A stretch of DNA of 43,714 nt. Source: Streptobacillus canis. Its GTDB lineage: Bacteria; Fusobacteriota; Fusobacteriia; Fusobacteriales; Leptotrichiaceae. Positions 26,595 through 35,693 of the stretch are shown piece after piece. The notes under the pieces are model-generated. The model was given only the letters and a program-made list of their open reading frames with translations, searched no databases and had not been told where the DNA came from. Location of the stretch: positions 1 through 43,714 of the forward strand of contig NZ_WOEI01000012.1 of NCBI RefSeq assembly GCF_009733925.1, given 5' to 3'. The position numbers and the translations under genes are program-made. The stretch's first letter is position 1. Each line of letters starts with the position of its first letter.

Positions 26595-29192
26595 TTATAT
26601 TCCTTTTATAAACTCTAATGTTTTCTCTAATGCTTCTTTTACTTTATTACCATCTTTTCCACCAGCTTGTGCAAAATCAGGTCTTCCACCACCATTACCA
26701 TCAGCAATAGTAGCAGCATTTTTAACTATATTTCCTGCGTGGTATTTATTAGTTAGGTCTTTAGTTACTCCAGAAACAAACACAGCTTTTTCATTGTTAG
26801 ATCCAAATAGGATAATACATGATTTAAGTATTTCTTTTGCTCTATCTACTAAATCTTTTAATTCATTTACATCTTTATCTTTAAATGATTTAACTAATAC
26901 TTTAACACCATTTACATCTATTGCCTCATTAGTTAAATCATTGATTTCAAATTTAACTAATCTTCTTTGTAAATCTTTAATAGTGTTTTCTTGTACTTTA
27001 ACTTCTTCTCTAAATTTATTGATTGCAGGTAATAAGTTAGCAGGAGAAGTTTTGAATTTATTAGAGATATCTTGTATATCTTTTTCTAATCCATGTACAT
27101 ATTCTAAGCTCTTATATCCAGTAATTGCTTCAATTCTTCTTATACCAGAAGCTTTACCTTGTTCAGATTTAATTTTAAATAATCCTATTTCTCCAGTAGA
27201 AGATACATGTATTCCTCCACAAAGTTCTAGAGATACACTAGAGATATCAACAACTCTTACTACATCTCCATATTTATCACTAAATAAAGCCATAGCTCCT
27301 TTAGCGATTGCATCATTAATATTTTCATAGTTAATGTATACAGGTAAGTTTTCAAGTATTAATTCATTTACTCTGTTTTCAATTATTGCAACTTGTTCAG
27401 GACTTACTTGTTCATAGTATGAGAAGTCAAATCTTAGTCCTTCTTCATTAACTAATGATCCTGCTTGTTCTACTGTAGTACCTAAAACTTCTCTTAAAGC
27501 TTTATGTAATAAGTGAGTAGCAGTATGATTTTTTCTGATATCATTTCTTATTTTTTTGTCTACTTCTAATGAGTATTCTTCATTTAATTTAAGTTCTTGT
27601 CCTGAGATATAGTGGATAAATACATCTGATTTTTTAGCTACATCTTTTACTTCAGCTATAATTTCATCATTAAATTTAATAACACCTCTATCAGCAACTT
27701 GACCTCCACCTTCAGCATAGAATGGAGTTCTATCAAATATTACCTCATAAAGTCCATTTTCTAATTCTTTAACATGTAATACTTTACCAAAGTCATGTAA
27801 AGTATCATAACCTGTAAATAAAGTTTTACCATTTTCTTTATAGAATTTATCAATGAATTCATCTTTAATCATATCCGAATTTTTAACTCTTGAATCTTGT
27901 GATCTTTTAACTTGTTCTTCAAGTTTTTGGTTAAATTCTTCTTCACAAACTTCCATATTATTGTTTTCAACTATTAATTTAGTGAATTCAAATGGGAATC
28001 CGTATGTATCATATAATTTGAATGAAACTTCACTAGGTAATTTAGTGATATTTTCTACTTTACATTTTGCAATCTCATCAAATAGTATTTCAGTTCCACC
28101 TTTTAAAGTTCTAGAGAATTTATCTTCTTCTGATTTAATAATATTTTTAATATATTCTCTTTTTTCTTCAAGTTCTGGATATGCTTCTTTCATATTATCT
28201 ATTACTGCATCAACTATTTTATGTAAGAAAGTTAATGAGTTATCAAATATTTCTCTATTTTCAACAGCTCCTGCTCCATAAGCTCTTCTTATTAATTTTT
28301 TAAGTATATATCCACGACCTTCATTTGATGGTAAGACTCCATCGCAAATTAAGAAAGTAGAAGCTCTTAAGTGATCAGCTATTATTTTAACTGAAACAGA
28401 TATTTGTTCACCTTGTATTTCTAATACTTTTTTGATGTTATCAATAATTGGTGTAAATAAGTCAGTTTCAAAGTTGTTCACCTTATTTTGTACAACTGAA
28501 GCTATTCTTTCAAGTCCAGCCCCTGTATCTATATTTTTTTCTGGAAGTGGAACTAAAGAACCATCTTCTAATCTATTCCATTCAGTAAATACTAAGTTCC
28601 AGATTTCTAGGAATCTATTTCCTTCATCACCTGGTTTTGAATTAATTTCTTCATTGTTTTCACCCATGATTTGAGTATCATAGTATATTTCAGAACATGG
28701 TCCGCATGAACCTATAGGACCTGCAGCCCACCAGTTATCATCATCACCAAGTCTAACCATATGATCTTCTGGCACTCCAACTTCTTTAGTCCATATATCA
28801 TAAGCCTCATCATCTGTTAAATAAACAGAAACATAAAGTCTGTTTGGATCTAGTTTTAATACTTCTGTAATGTATTCCCAAGACCACATTATTGATTCTC
28901 TCTTGAAGTAATCTCCAAATGAGAAGTTTCCTAACATTTCAAAGAAAGTGTGGTGTCTTGGTGTAACTCCAACATTTTCTAAGTCGTTAGTTCTAATACA
29001 TTTTTGATATGTAGTTATTCTATTGTATGGAGCTTTTTTCTCACCTAAGAAAAAAGCTTTAAAAGGAACCATACCAGCTACTGTTAATAGTAGTGTTTTA
29101 TCATCTGGTATTAGAGATGCACTTTCAAAGTGTTTATGTTCTTTAGATTTAAAAAACTCTATAAAGCTTTTTCTTAATTCATTTCCAGTCAT
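26595..29192 (-). CDS. alaS: Alanyl-tRNA synthetase
   Basis: 865 aa from the ATG at 29192 (MTGNELRKSFIEFF), which has AAAGGTGAT before it. An ATG ten codons upstream (29222) is excluded because it coincides with the expected transcription start. It charges tRNA-Ala. Class II core: HARTNDLEN-like IRTNDLENVG, HHTFFEMLGNFSFGDYF, and GAGLERIASV. The editing domain has NHTATHLLHKAL (zinc-type H...H) and ELCGGIHVSSTG. The C-Ala domain ends with the GGGRPDFAQAGG motif. It forms an operon with ruvX. Confidence 0.96.
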   Translation of the reverse strand: MTGNELRKSFIEFFKSKEHKHFESASLIPDDKTLLLTVAGMVPFKAFFLGEKKAPYNRITTYQKCIRTNDLENVGVTPRHHTFFEMLGNFSFGDYFKRESIMWSWEYITEVLKLDPNRLYVSVYLTDDEAYDIWTKEVGVPEDHMVRLGDDDNWWAAGPIGSCGPCSEIYYDTQIMGENNEEINSKPGDEGNRFLEIWNLVFTEWNRLEDGSLVPLPEKNIDTGAGLERIASVVQNKVNNFETDLFTPIIDNIKKVLEIQGEQISVSVKIIADHLRASTFLICDGVLPSNEGRGYILKKLIRRAYGAGAVENREIFDNSLTFLHKIVDAVIDNMKEAYPELEEKREYIKNIIKSEEDKFSRTLKGGTEILFDEIAKCKVENITKLPSEVSFKLYDTYGFPFEFTKLIVENNNMEVCEEEFNQKLEEQVKRSQDSRVKNSDMIKDEFIDKFYKENGKTLFTGYDTLHDFGKVLHVKELENGLYEVIFDRTPFYAEGGGQVADRGVIKFNDEIIAEVKDVAKKSDVFIHYISGQELKLNEEYSLEVDKKIRNDIRKNHTATHLLHKALREVLGTTVEQAGSLVNEEGLRFDFSYYEQVSPEQVAIIENRVNELILENLPVYINYENINDAIAKGAMALFSDKYGDVVRVVDISSVSLELCGGIHVSSTGEIGLFKIKSEQGKASGIRRIEAITGYKSLEYVHGLEKDIQDISNKFKTSPANLLPAINKFREEVKVQENTIKDLQRRLVKFEINDLTNEAIDVNGVKVLVKSFKDKDVNELKDLVDRAKEILKSCIILFGSNNEKAVFVSGVTKDLTNKYHAGNIVKNAATIADGNGGGRPDFAQAGGKDGNKVKEALEKTLEFIKGI

Positions 29193-29228
29193 TTTTTCAT
29201 CACCTTTGTTATAAATTTTCATTTTAAA

Positions 29229-29257
29229 ATTATATCATAAAAAGATATAAATTTCAA
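29229..29257 (-). promoter_or_regulatory. alaS promoter, extended -10 type
   Basis: On the minus strand, TTGAAA (29257-29252), a 17-base spacer and TATAAT (29234-29229) preceded by TGA. The predicted start of transcription is near 29222, which decides the alaS start codon at 29192. Confidence 0.65.
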
Positions 29258-29340
29258 TAAATTTGAAGCTAGTGAAATAAATTAAAATAAAGGATATATC
29301 AATGTTTTAAGATATAATTAAAAGTAGTAGAAAAAAACTG

Positions 29341-29355
29341 TGCAATTTTTTTGCA
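29341..29355. promoter_or_regulatory. Inverted repeat before the LacI-family gene, possible autoregulatory operator
   Basis: TGCAA, five Ts, TTGCA, followed by TAAATAC. The half-sites and right flank (TTGCATAAATAC) match those at the malE operator (33871 onward), but the centre is one base longer and lacks the CG step. A further lone TTGCA half-site lies at 29409-29413, near the expected transcription start. Confidence 0.45.
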
Positions 29356-29364
29356 TAAATACTA

Positions 29365-29393
29365 TTGTAAATTTAGAAAAATGATAGTATACT
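29365..29393 (+). promoter_or_regulatory. Promoter of the LacI-family regulator
   Basis: TTGTAA at 29365-29370, 17-base spacer, TATACT at 29388-29393. An overlapping TGATAGTAT extended box lies at 29382-29390. The inverted repeat lies just upstream of the -35. Confidence 0.55.
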
Positions 29394-29429
29394 TAATTAT
29401 GAAAATGCTTGCACAAAAAAGGAGTACTT

Positions 29430-30434
29430 ATGAAAAAAATTACAATTAAAGATGTTGCAAAAAAAGCAAATGTAAGTGAAGCTACTGTATCAAGGGTAAT
29501 GTCAAATAGCTCATTAATTAGTGATAAGACTAAAAGGAAGGTTTTAAAAGTGATTAAGGAACTAGACTATTTTCCTAATTCAGCAGCTGTTTCATTAACT
29601 AAAAGCAGTAGTAGAATTATAGGAGTAGTCATTGAAGATCAAAATGATAATCCGCTTCAAAATGATTTCTTTACAGAAACATTATCATATATTAGTACTT
29701 GTGCACTTGAAAGAGGGTATTACATATTGTATATACACTCTAAAGATAACCAAGAATCACATGAGAACATTGAAAGATTAATAAAAACCAATAGAATAGA
29801 TGGGTTAGTGTTCTTAAATCTAGTTGAAAATGATAGAAATATTAAATACCTACAAGAAATAGATTTCCCTTATGTAGTACTTGGGACACCTAAAGAACTT
29901 GATAAAGGAATGTGGGTAGATAATGATAATATTAAAGCAACAAGAGAAGTTACTAAAAAATTAGTAGAAAAAGGATTTAAACATTTTGCATTTTTATCTG
30001 GACCTACAAATTTAACAGTTTCAAATTATAGAAAAGAAGGATTCTTAAGAGCGATGAAAGAAGCTAAAATGAAGAGTGAGTATCAAATTTCATCTGATTT
30101 TGATTCTTATGAAGCATATGCTGTTACTAAGAAGTTATTAAAAAAAGATAAAAATATAGATGCTGTAGTTACAACAGATGATATTTTAGCAATAGGTGCA
30201 ATAAGAGCAATAGAAGAGTTAGATAGAAAAGTAGAAGTTACAGGATTTAATAATTCTAAACTTAGAAAATATCTAAAACTTGATTTCATAACTGTTGATA
30301 TACGTTATGAAGAATTAGCAAATAAGTCAGTAAATATTTTAATAGATAGCATTGAAAATGTAAAAAGAGAGAAAAACTTTGTTATAGTTCAAGCAGATAT
30401 TATAGAAGGAGAAACAAATGGAACAAAATTATGA
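29430..30434 (+). CDS. malR: LacI-family transcriptional regulator, probably of the maltodextrin cluster
   Basis: 334 aa from the ATG at 29430, placed after AAGGAG. The upstream in-frame start at 29409 would add residues before the conserved LacI start. The helix-turn-helix (ITIKDVAKKANVSEATVSRVM) is at residues 3-24 with the hinge ending about residue 60 (YFPNSAAVSLT). The periplasmic-binding-like effector domain follows (IIGVVIEDQNDNP to the end). It overlaps malQ by 17 bases, so it is produced with the cluster it should control. Maltose or maltodextrin as inducer is inferred from context. The gene name follows MalR-type regulators and is tentative. Confidence 0.82.
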   Translation: MKKITIKDVAKKANVSEATVSRVMSNSSLISDKTKRKVLKVIKELDYFPNSAAVSLTKSSSRIIGVVIEDQNDNPLQNDFFTETLSYISTCALERGYYILYIHSKDNQESHENIERLIKTNRIDGLVFLNLVENDRNIKYLQEIDFPYVVLGTPKELDKGMWVDNDNIKATREVTKKLVEKGFKHFAFLSGPTNLTVSNYRKEGFLRAMKEAKMKSEYQISSDFDSYEAYAVTKKLLKKDKNIDAVVTTDDILAIGAIRAIEELDRKVEVTGFNNSKLRKYLKLDFITVDIRYEELANKSVNILIDSIENVKREKNFVIVQADIIEGETNGTKL

Positions 30435-31914
30435 TTACAAACACATTAATAAAAATAGAAAGAGTGCAATAATTATGCATATTTCTTCTTTATGGAGTGA
30501 ATATGGTATAGGAAATTTAGGGAAAGAAGCATATGAATTTGCAGACTTTCTTAAAGCATCAGGACAATATTATTGGCAAATATTACCTACAGGTCCTACA
30601 GGTTATGGAGATTCACCATATCAAGCGTTTTCATCTTTTGCAGGTAATCCATATTTTATAGACTTTAGAATTTTAGATGAAGAAGGACTATTAAATAAGG
30701 AAGATTATCAAGGACTAGATTATGGAGATAATCCAGATAGAGTAGACTTTGGTAAAATATATGTAACAAGAAAAGAAGTATTAGCTAAAGCATTTGAAAA
30801 TTTCAAAAGAATAGAAGATAAAAAATATGAAGAATTTTTAAATGAAAATTCTGATTGGATTAATGATTATGGATTATTCATGGCTTTAAAAGAACATTTT
30901 GGTAATGTTTCTTGGGAATATTTTCCTAAAGAAGTTAAAGATAGAAACCCTGAAGAATTATCAAAATTTGAAGTACTTTTAAAAGATAAGATTGATTATC
31001 AAAAATTTGTGCAATACAAATTCTTTGCACAATATACTAAATGGAAAGAATATGTAAATTCATTAGGAGTTAAAATTATTGGAGATATGCCTATATATGT
31101 TTCTCCAGATAGTTTAGAAGTATGGAAAGATAGAGATTTATTCTTAGATGATATAGTTGGAGGATGCCCACCAGATGGATTTAGTGCTGGAGGACAAAAA
31201 TGGGGGAATCCAGTATATGATTGGAAAAAACATGAGGAAACAGGATTTAAATGGTGGATTAACAGAATAGAAAAAACTTTAAAATACATAGATGTATTAA
31301 GAATAGATCACTTTAGAGGATTTGAAGCTTATTGGGCTGTTCCAAAATTTGATGAAGATGCAAGTAATGGGAAATGGGTTAAAGCACCAGGTGCAGAGTT
31401 ATTTGAAGCTGTGGAAAATGCTTTAGGTAAAATAGACATAGTTGCAGAAGATTTAGGATATACAACTATAGATGTAGTTAAATTTAGAGAAAAAACAGGA
31501 TTCCCTGGTATGAAGATGTTGCAATTTGCATTTAATCCTGATAATGAAAGTGATTTCTTACCTCACCAAACAGAAAGAAACTGGGCTGTTTATACTGGGA
31601 CACACGATAGTGATACTGTTAAAACATGGTTTGAAAAAGCAAATCCTGTTGAAGTTGAATTTGCTAAAAAATACTTACATTTAACAGATCCTAATGATTA
31701 TGTTAAAGGATTTATTAGAGCTGCGTGGTCTTCAGTAGCAAATCTTGCAGTAGCACAAATACAAGATTTCCTAGAACTTGGTGATGAAGGAAGAATGAAT
31801 ACTCCTTCAACTTTAGGTAACTGGTCATGGAGAATTAGAAAAGAAATGCTTACTAAAGAGTTAAGTGATGAAATTTATGATTTAACAAAAACATATTTTA
31901 GATTAAATAAGTAA
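30418..31914 (+). CDS. malQ: 4-alpha-glucanotransferase (amylomaltase)
   Basis: 498 aa, GH77, the short bacterial form. It transfers glucan segments between maltodextrins and frees glucose, in the cytoplasm. The N-terminal HISSLWSEYGIGNLG and YGDSPYQAFSSFAGNPYFID are typical. Catalytic residues visible: nucleophile Asp297 (RIDHFRGFEAYW), acid/base Glu344 (VAEDLG) and Asp397 (GTHDSDT, where most members have HDNDT). No signal peptide. The start lies within the end of the regulator gene with GGAG upstream. Confidence 0.95.
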   Translation: MEQNYDYKHINKNRKSAIIMHISSLWSEYGIGNLGKEAYEFADFLKASGQYYWQILPTGPTGYGDSPYQAFSSFAGNPYFIDFRILDEEGLLNKEDYQGLDYGDNPDRVDFGKIYVTRKEVLAKAFENFKRIEDKKYEEFLNENSDWINDYGLFMALKEHFGNVSWEYFPKEVKDRNPEELSKFEVLLKDKIDYQKFVQYKFFAQYTKWKEYVNSLGVKIIGDMPIYVSPDSLEVWKDRDLFLDDIVGGCPPDGFSAGGQKWGNPVYDWKKHEETGFKWWINRIEKTLKYIDVLRIDHFRGFEAYWAVPKFDEDASNGKWVKAPGAELFEAVENALGKIDIVAEDLGYTTIDVVKFREKTGFPGMKMLQFAFNPDNESDFLPHQTERNWAVYTGTHDSDTVKTWFEKANPVEVEFAKKYLHLTDPNDYVKGFIRAAWSSVANLAVAQIQDFLELGDEGRMNTPSTLGNWSWRIRKEMLTKELSDEIYDLTKTYFRLNK

Positions 31915-31924
31915 GGAAGTAAGA

Positions 31925-33730
31925 ATGATAACAAGAAAAATAGATAATGATTTAAGAAATTTAGGTTTAGATTTAAGATTTAAATATGATGGTAAGTTAG
32001 GTATAGAATACTCTGAAAGTGCAACAACTTTCAGAGTATTTGCACCTACTGCTACAAAAGTAGAATTATTAATTAATAATCAAAATTTAGAAATGAACAA
32101 AAACTTTGATAAAGGTGTATTTGAATTAACTGTTGAAGGGAACTTAGATAAGGTTCCATATATGTACAAGACATTTTTTGAAGGTGAAACTTTCACAACT
32201 GTAGATCCATATGCTATTGCAAGTGAAGCAAATTCTGCAAGATCTGTTGTAGTTGATTTATCTAAAACTTTCAAAGGTGAAAGGATGCCTAAATTTAATA
32301 TGTTAGATGCAGTAATATATGAATTACATATTAGAGATTTTACTTTAAATGTTAAAAATAGAGGTAAGTATTTAGGGGTAGTAGAAGAAAAACAATTAGA
32401 GTATTTAAAAAAATTAGGTGTAACTCATGTTCAACTTTTACCTATTTATGATTATTCAACAGATTCAGTTGATGAATTAAATCCAGACTTAAGATATAAC
32501 TGGGGATATGATCCAGTAAATTACAATGTACCTGAAGGGTCATATTCAAGTGATCCAACGGATCCATATTCAAGAATTAATGAATTAAAAGAAATGGTAG
32601 AGATATTACATAAAAATGGAATAAGAGTAATAATGGATGTTGTATATAACCATGTGTATGATGCTTTAGCACACTCTTTATCTAAAACTATACCAAATTA
32701 TGCTTTTAGAAAAACAGATTACTTCCATTTTAGTAATGGTACAGGTTGCGGAAATGATGTAGCAAGTGAAAGAGCTATGATAAGAAAATACATAGTTGAT
32801 AGTGTTAAATATTGGGCAAGTGAATTCAATTTAGATGGTTTTAGATTTGATTTAATGGGAATACTAGATGTAGAAACTATGAATGAGATCAGACAAGAAT
32901 TAGATAAAATAGATGAAAGTATTATAGTTTTAGGAGAAGGTTGGGATCTTGTAACAAGTCTTGCACCAGAATTAAAAGCTAATCAATTAAATGCTTGTAA
33001 AATGCCAAATATAGCATTCTTTAATGATGATATTAGAGATAGTTTAAGAGGATCTACATTTGAAAAATTAGGACAAGGTTTTGTTAGTGGTGGAAAGTTA
33101 GAAGAAAGATTAATTTCAAGTATTAAAGGTGGTAATGGGTTAAAATCATATATTGCCCCTAATCAATTAATACAATATATAGAAGCTCATGATAATAACA
33201 CTGTTTTTGATCATATAGAAATTACTAACGGAGATGAAAGTGTTGAAGATAGAGTAAAAATGCAATCTATAGCAACTACTATAGTTTTAATGTCACAAGG
33301 AGTACCTTTTATACATGCAGGTCAAGAATTCTTTAGAACTAAAGATGGAGTAGAAAATTCATATAAATCGAGTGACTATATTAATAGATTTGACTTTGGA
33401 AGAGCAGAAGAATATAGTAGTTATGTAAATTATTTATCTGATTTAATTAGTTATAGAAAAGAAAAAGATGTCTTAAGATTAGATACTTATGAAAGAATAG
33501 AAGAAAATTTTAGATTAATAGAAGCAAAAGATGATATTATAGCTTATTCATTTGGAAATATATATGTAATTGCAAATGTAAGTAAAGAAGAAAAAAATGT
33601 TGTAATAGATGAAGGAAATTACAAAATAATTTTTAATAATTTTAATAAAATTGATAATAAGACAATTAATGTTGTAAATGAATATAAAATGAATTCATTA
33701 AATATTTTAATATTAGAAAAAAATATGTAA
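31925..33730 (+). CDS. pulA: Pullulanase-type debranching enzyme (GH13_14)
   Basis: 601 aa, intracellular (no signal peptide). It hydrolyses alpha-1,6 branches in dextrins. A CBM48-like domain is at residues 25-110 (TTFRVFAPTATKVELLI), followed by the catalytic barrel with the type I pullulanase signature YNWGYDPVNYNVPEGSY. Conserved regions: DVVYNH, nucleophile Asp309 (GFRFDLMG), acid/base Glu338 (GEGWD), Asp423 (EAHDN). A short C-terminal beta domain ends the protein. It is small compared with secreted pullulanases, fitting action on imported dextrins. Ten bases after malQ; no terminator is obvious after it. Confidence 0.92.
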   Translation: MITRKIDNDLRNLGLDLRFKYDGKLGIEYSESATTFRVFAPTATKVELLINNQNLEMNKNFDKGVFELTVEGNLDKVPYMYKTFFEGETFTTVDPYAIASEANSARSVVVDLSKTFKGERMPKFNMLDAVIYELHIRDFTLNVKNRGKYLGVVEEKQLEYLKKLGVTHVQLLPIYDYSTDSVDELNPDLRYNWGYDPVNYNVPEGSYSSDPTDPYSRINELKEMVEILHKNGIRVIMDVVYNHVYDALAHSLSKTIPNYAFRKTDYFHFSNGTGCGNDVASERAMIRKYIVDSVKYWASEFNLDGFRFDLMGILDVETMNEIRQELDKIDESIIVLGEGWDLVTSLAPELKANQLNACKMPNIAFFNDDIRDSLRGSTFEKLGQGFVSGGKLEERLISSIKGGNGLKSYIAPNQLIQYIEAHDNNTVFDHIEITNGDESVEDRVKMQSIATTIVLMSQGVPFIHAGQEFFRTKDGVENSYKSSDYINRFDFGRAEEYSSYVNYLSDLISYRKEKDVLRLDTYERIEENFRLIEAKDDIIAYSFGNIYVIANVSKEEKNVVIDEGNYKIIFNNFNKIDNKTINVVNEYKMNSLNILILEKNM

Positions 33731-33829
33731 CATTGGTAAAATATATATTAAATAAGAAAAAATCAATATTTTAAGTAAAAAAAAGTGATGTAAGTTAAGA
33801 AAAAACTATAAAAAAAATATATAAATGTA

Positions 33830-33857
33830 TTGACTTTGTAGATAATTGAGGTATAAT
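33830..33857 (+). promoter_or_regulatory. malE operon promoter
   Basis: TTGACT at 33830-33835, a 16-base spacer and TATAAT at 33852-33857. The stretch 33731-33829 upstream is A/T-rich with no gene. Confidence 0.75.
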
Positions 33858-33869
33858 AGTAATGTAAAA

Positions 33870-33885
33870 TTGCAAACGATTGCAT
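33870..33885. promoter_or_regulatory. LacI/MalR-type operator downstream of the malE -10 box
   Basis: TTGCAAACGATTGCAT: near-palindromic half-sites TGCAAAC and GATTGCA around a central CG, the form bound by LacI-family proteins such as MalR. It covers roughly +6 to +22, so a bound repressor would block initiation or early elongation. Confidence 0.7.
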
Positions 33886-33924
33886 AAATACAAAATAAAT
33901 TAAAGAAGTAGGAGTGAAAAAATT

Positions 33925-35229
33925 ATGAATTTCAAAAAACTTGCGACAAGTGCATTTTTAATGTTCTCTTTATTACTATCTTGTGGTGCTAAAGAGGAAG
34001 CAAAAGCTGAAACTGGAGAAGCTTTAACTGGTCATATAGTTGTACAAGCTGAAGAAACTTGGGCACCTTATTATGAAGCTGCAATAGCTAGAGTTAAAGA
34101 AAAAAATCCTGAAGCTACAATTGATTTAAAAGTTATAGGATCTTTCGATCACATGAAAGTTATCGAAGAAACTAATGCTGAAAACGAAGACGTTGCTGAC
34201 GTATTCGCTATACCATTAGACAGAATCGAATCTTTACATGGAAAAGATTTATTAGCTGCTTTTGATGCTAAAGCATTAGGAGATAAAATTGGTGGATTTG
34301 GAGATTTCGATAACGGTCTTGGAGGACAATTAAAATTCGAAGATCAATATTTCGGATTCCCATTCAATATTGAAACTTTATTCTTAGGAATTAATGCTAA
34401 AAACGTTGCTGCAAACGGTGTAGATTTAGCTAACTTAGACTTTGCTGAATTAGGACCAGAAGTGGCTATGATACCTGTATTCAATGCTTGGTGGGGTGTT
34501 GCTATAACTAACGCTTTCGGTGTTGAATTATTAGGTAAAGATGCTGACGGTAAATTCTTCTCAGATTTAACTAAAGATTGGGCAGAATTAACTCCTGAAG
34601 TACAAAACATGTTCGCTGGATTACATAAATACTGGAAAGCTTCAAATGAGGCTAAATTACCTATGTTTGACTCATCTGCAGTTTACGGATTTATGGATGA
34701 CAATTTCAAAACTGGTAACAAAGGATCAGTAAGAATTTCAGGACCTTGGGACTTAGCTGCTTGGTCAGGATTAATTGGAGAAGATTTAGAAGTTGCTGGA
34801 TTAAACCAAGCTAAATTTGCTGGACAACCATTAAAACACTGGAAAGGTGGATGGGCTTTAGTAATTAACGCTAGAAATGAAGAAGCTGCCGACAAATTAG
34901 CATTATCTGAAGCTGTAATAGCTGAAATTATGAACCCTATGTTCGCTGCAGATTTCTATAAATTAACAAGTAAAATCATGCCTAACGTTTCTAAAGATGA
35001 TTATGCTAAACTTGACTTATCTGACTTAGATAAAAAAGCTATAGCTTCAGTTATCGAAGGATACGAAGGAGCAGTATCTAGACCATTATTCCAAGAATGG
35101 GGACAAGTATGGGGAACATGGGAAAATGCTTTACTTTCATGGGAAGCTAAAAAACCTGCAACTCCAGAAGATGCATATAAAGAAATACAAGCAAGCTTTA
35201 AAGCACTATTAACAAATTTAGGACAATAA
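33925..35229 (+). CDS. malE: Maltodextrin ABC transporter substrate-binding lipoprotein
   Basis: 434 aa. Signal peptide ending LLLSC, with Cys20 lipidated. It captures maltodextrins outside the inner membrane and passes them to MalFG. The family 1 binding-protein layout is visible: GHIVVQAEETWAPYYEAAIARV, a FGFPFNIETLFLGIN-like segment, ISGPWDLAAW, and WGGWALVIN-like HWKGGWALVINARN. It is enriched in C-ending codons relative to its neighbours, pointing to high expression. Operator-controlled promoter upstream and a strong hairpin directly downstream. Confidence 0.9.
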   Translation: MNFKKLATSAFLMFSLLLSCGAKEEAKAETGEALTGHIVVQAEETWAPYYEAAIARVKEKNPEATIDLKVIGSFDHMKVIEETNAENEDVADVFAIPLDRIESLHGKDLLAAFDAKALGDKIGGFGDFDNGLGGQLKFEDQYFGFPFNIETLFLGINAKNVAANGVDLANLDFAELGPEVAMIPVFNAWWGVAITNAFGVELLGKDADGKFFSDLTKDWAELTPEVQNMFAGLHKYWKASNEAKLPMFDSSAVYGFMDDNFKTGNKGSVRISGPWDLAAWSGLIGEDLEVAGLNQAKFAGQPLKHWKGGWALVINARNEEAADKLALSEAVIAEIMNPMFAADFYKLTSKIMPNVSKDDYAKLDLSDLDKKAIASVIEGYEGAVSRPLFQEWGQVWGTWENALLSWEAKKPATPEDAYKEIQASFKALLTNLGQ

Positions 35230-35236
35230 TAAAATT

Positions 35237-35269
35237 GAGTAAGTGTTAAAAGCACTTACTCTTTTTTTT
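35237..35269 (+). terminator. Intra-operon terminator/attenuator after malE
   Basis: Perfect stem GAGTAAGTG / CACTTACTC, a seven-base loop and eight Ts. It precedes the downstream permease genes, which have no clear promoter of their own, so partial readthrough is likely. Confidence 0.85.
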
Positions 35270-35283
35270 CAAAAAGAGGTTTT

Positions 35284-35691
35284 ATGAAACTAGATAGAGG
35301 AACATTAAATAAGTTTTTACTTATGGTTTTGTTTATAATGATATTTGAAAGTTTAAGTAGTATGTATGCAGTTAAAAGCATAGATCTATTTAACAAAGTA
35401 CATGCTGAAACAGGTATATCTCTAAATGATTATATTACCATAGAAATGATAAAATATTTTAGTTCGGTTTCTATTTTTATAATCTTTTCAATATATACCT
35501 ATTTAACTTATAAACATTATAAAATAAATAGTTTATATAAAGGAGTTTGGGCATTATTCATAATTGCTAATATCTTATTTAGAATTTTTGTATTTAAACA
35601 AGATACAATTTTTCATTATTTAAGTATAATAGTGCAATTTATTTTGGTTATATATATTATAAAATTTAAAGGAAAAGAAAGAGAGGAATGA
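35284..35691 (+). CDS. Unknown four-helix membrane protein within the maltodextrin operon
   Basis: 135 aa with about four membrane segments (residues 10-30, 58-78, 88-104, 110-127) and a basic C-terminus. The ribosome site AAAGAGG lies 15 bases past the terminator Ts. I recognise no family. Its place between the binding protein and MalF, with its stop next to the MalF start, suggests an accessory role in transport or membrane insertion, but nothing in the sequence proves it. Confidence 0.6.
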   Translation: MKLDRGTLNKFLLMVLFIMIFESLSSMYAVKSIDLFNKVHAETGISLNDYITIEMIKYFSSVSIFIIFSIYTYLTYKHYKINSLYKGVWALFIIANILFRIFVFKQDTIFHYLSIIVQFILVIYIIKFKGKEREE

Positions 35692-35693
35692 TC

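Noticed and set aside
29193..29222. Longer alaS start at 29222
   Set aside because: The ATG at 29222 falls at the predicted transcription start from the TATAAT at 29234-29229 and has no ribosome site, while 29192 gives the conserved N-terminus with a good site.
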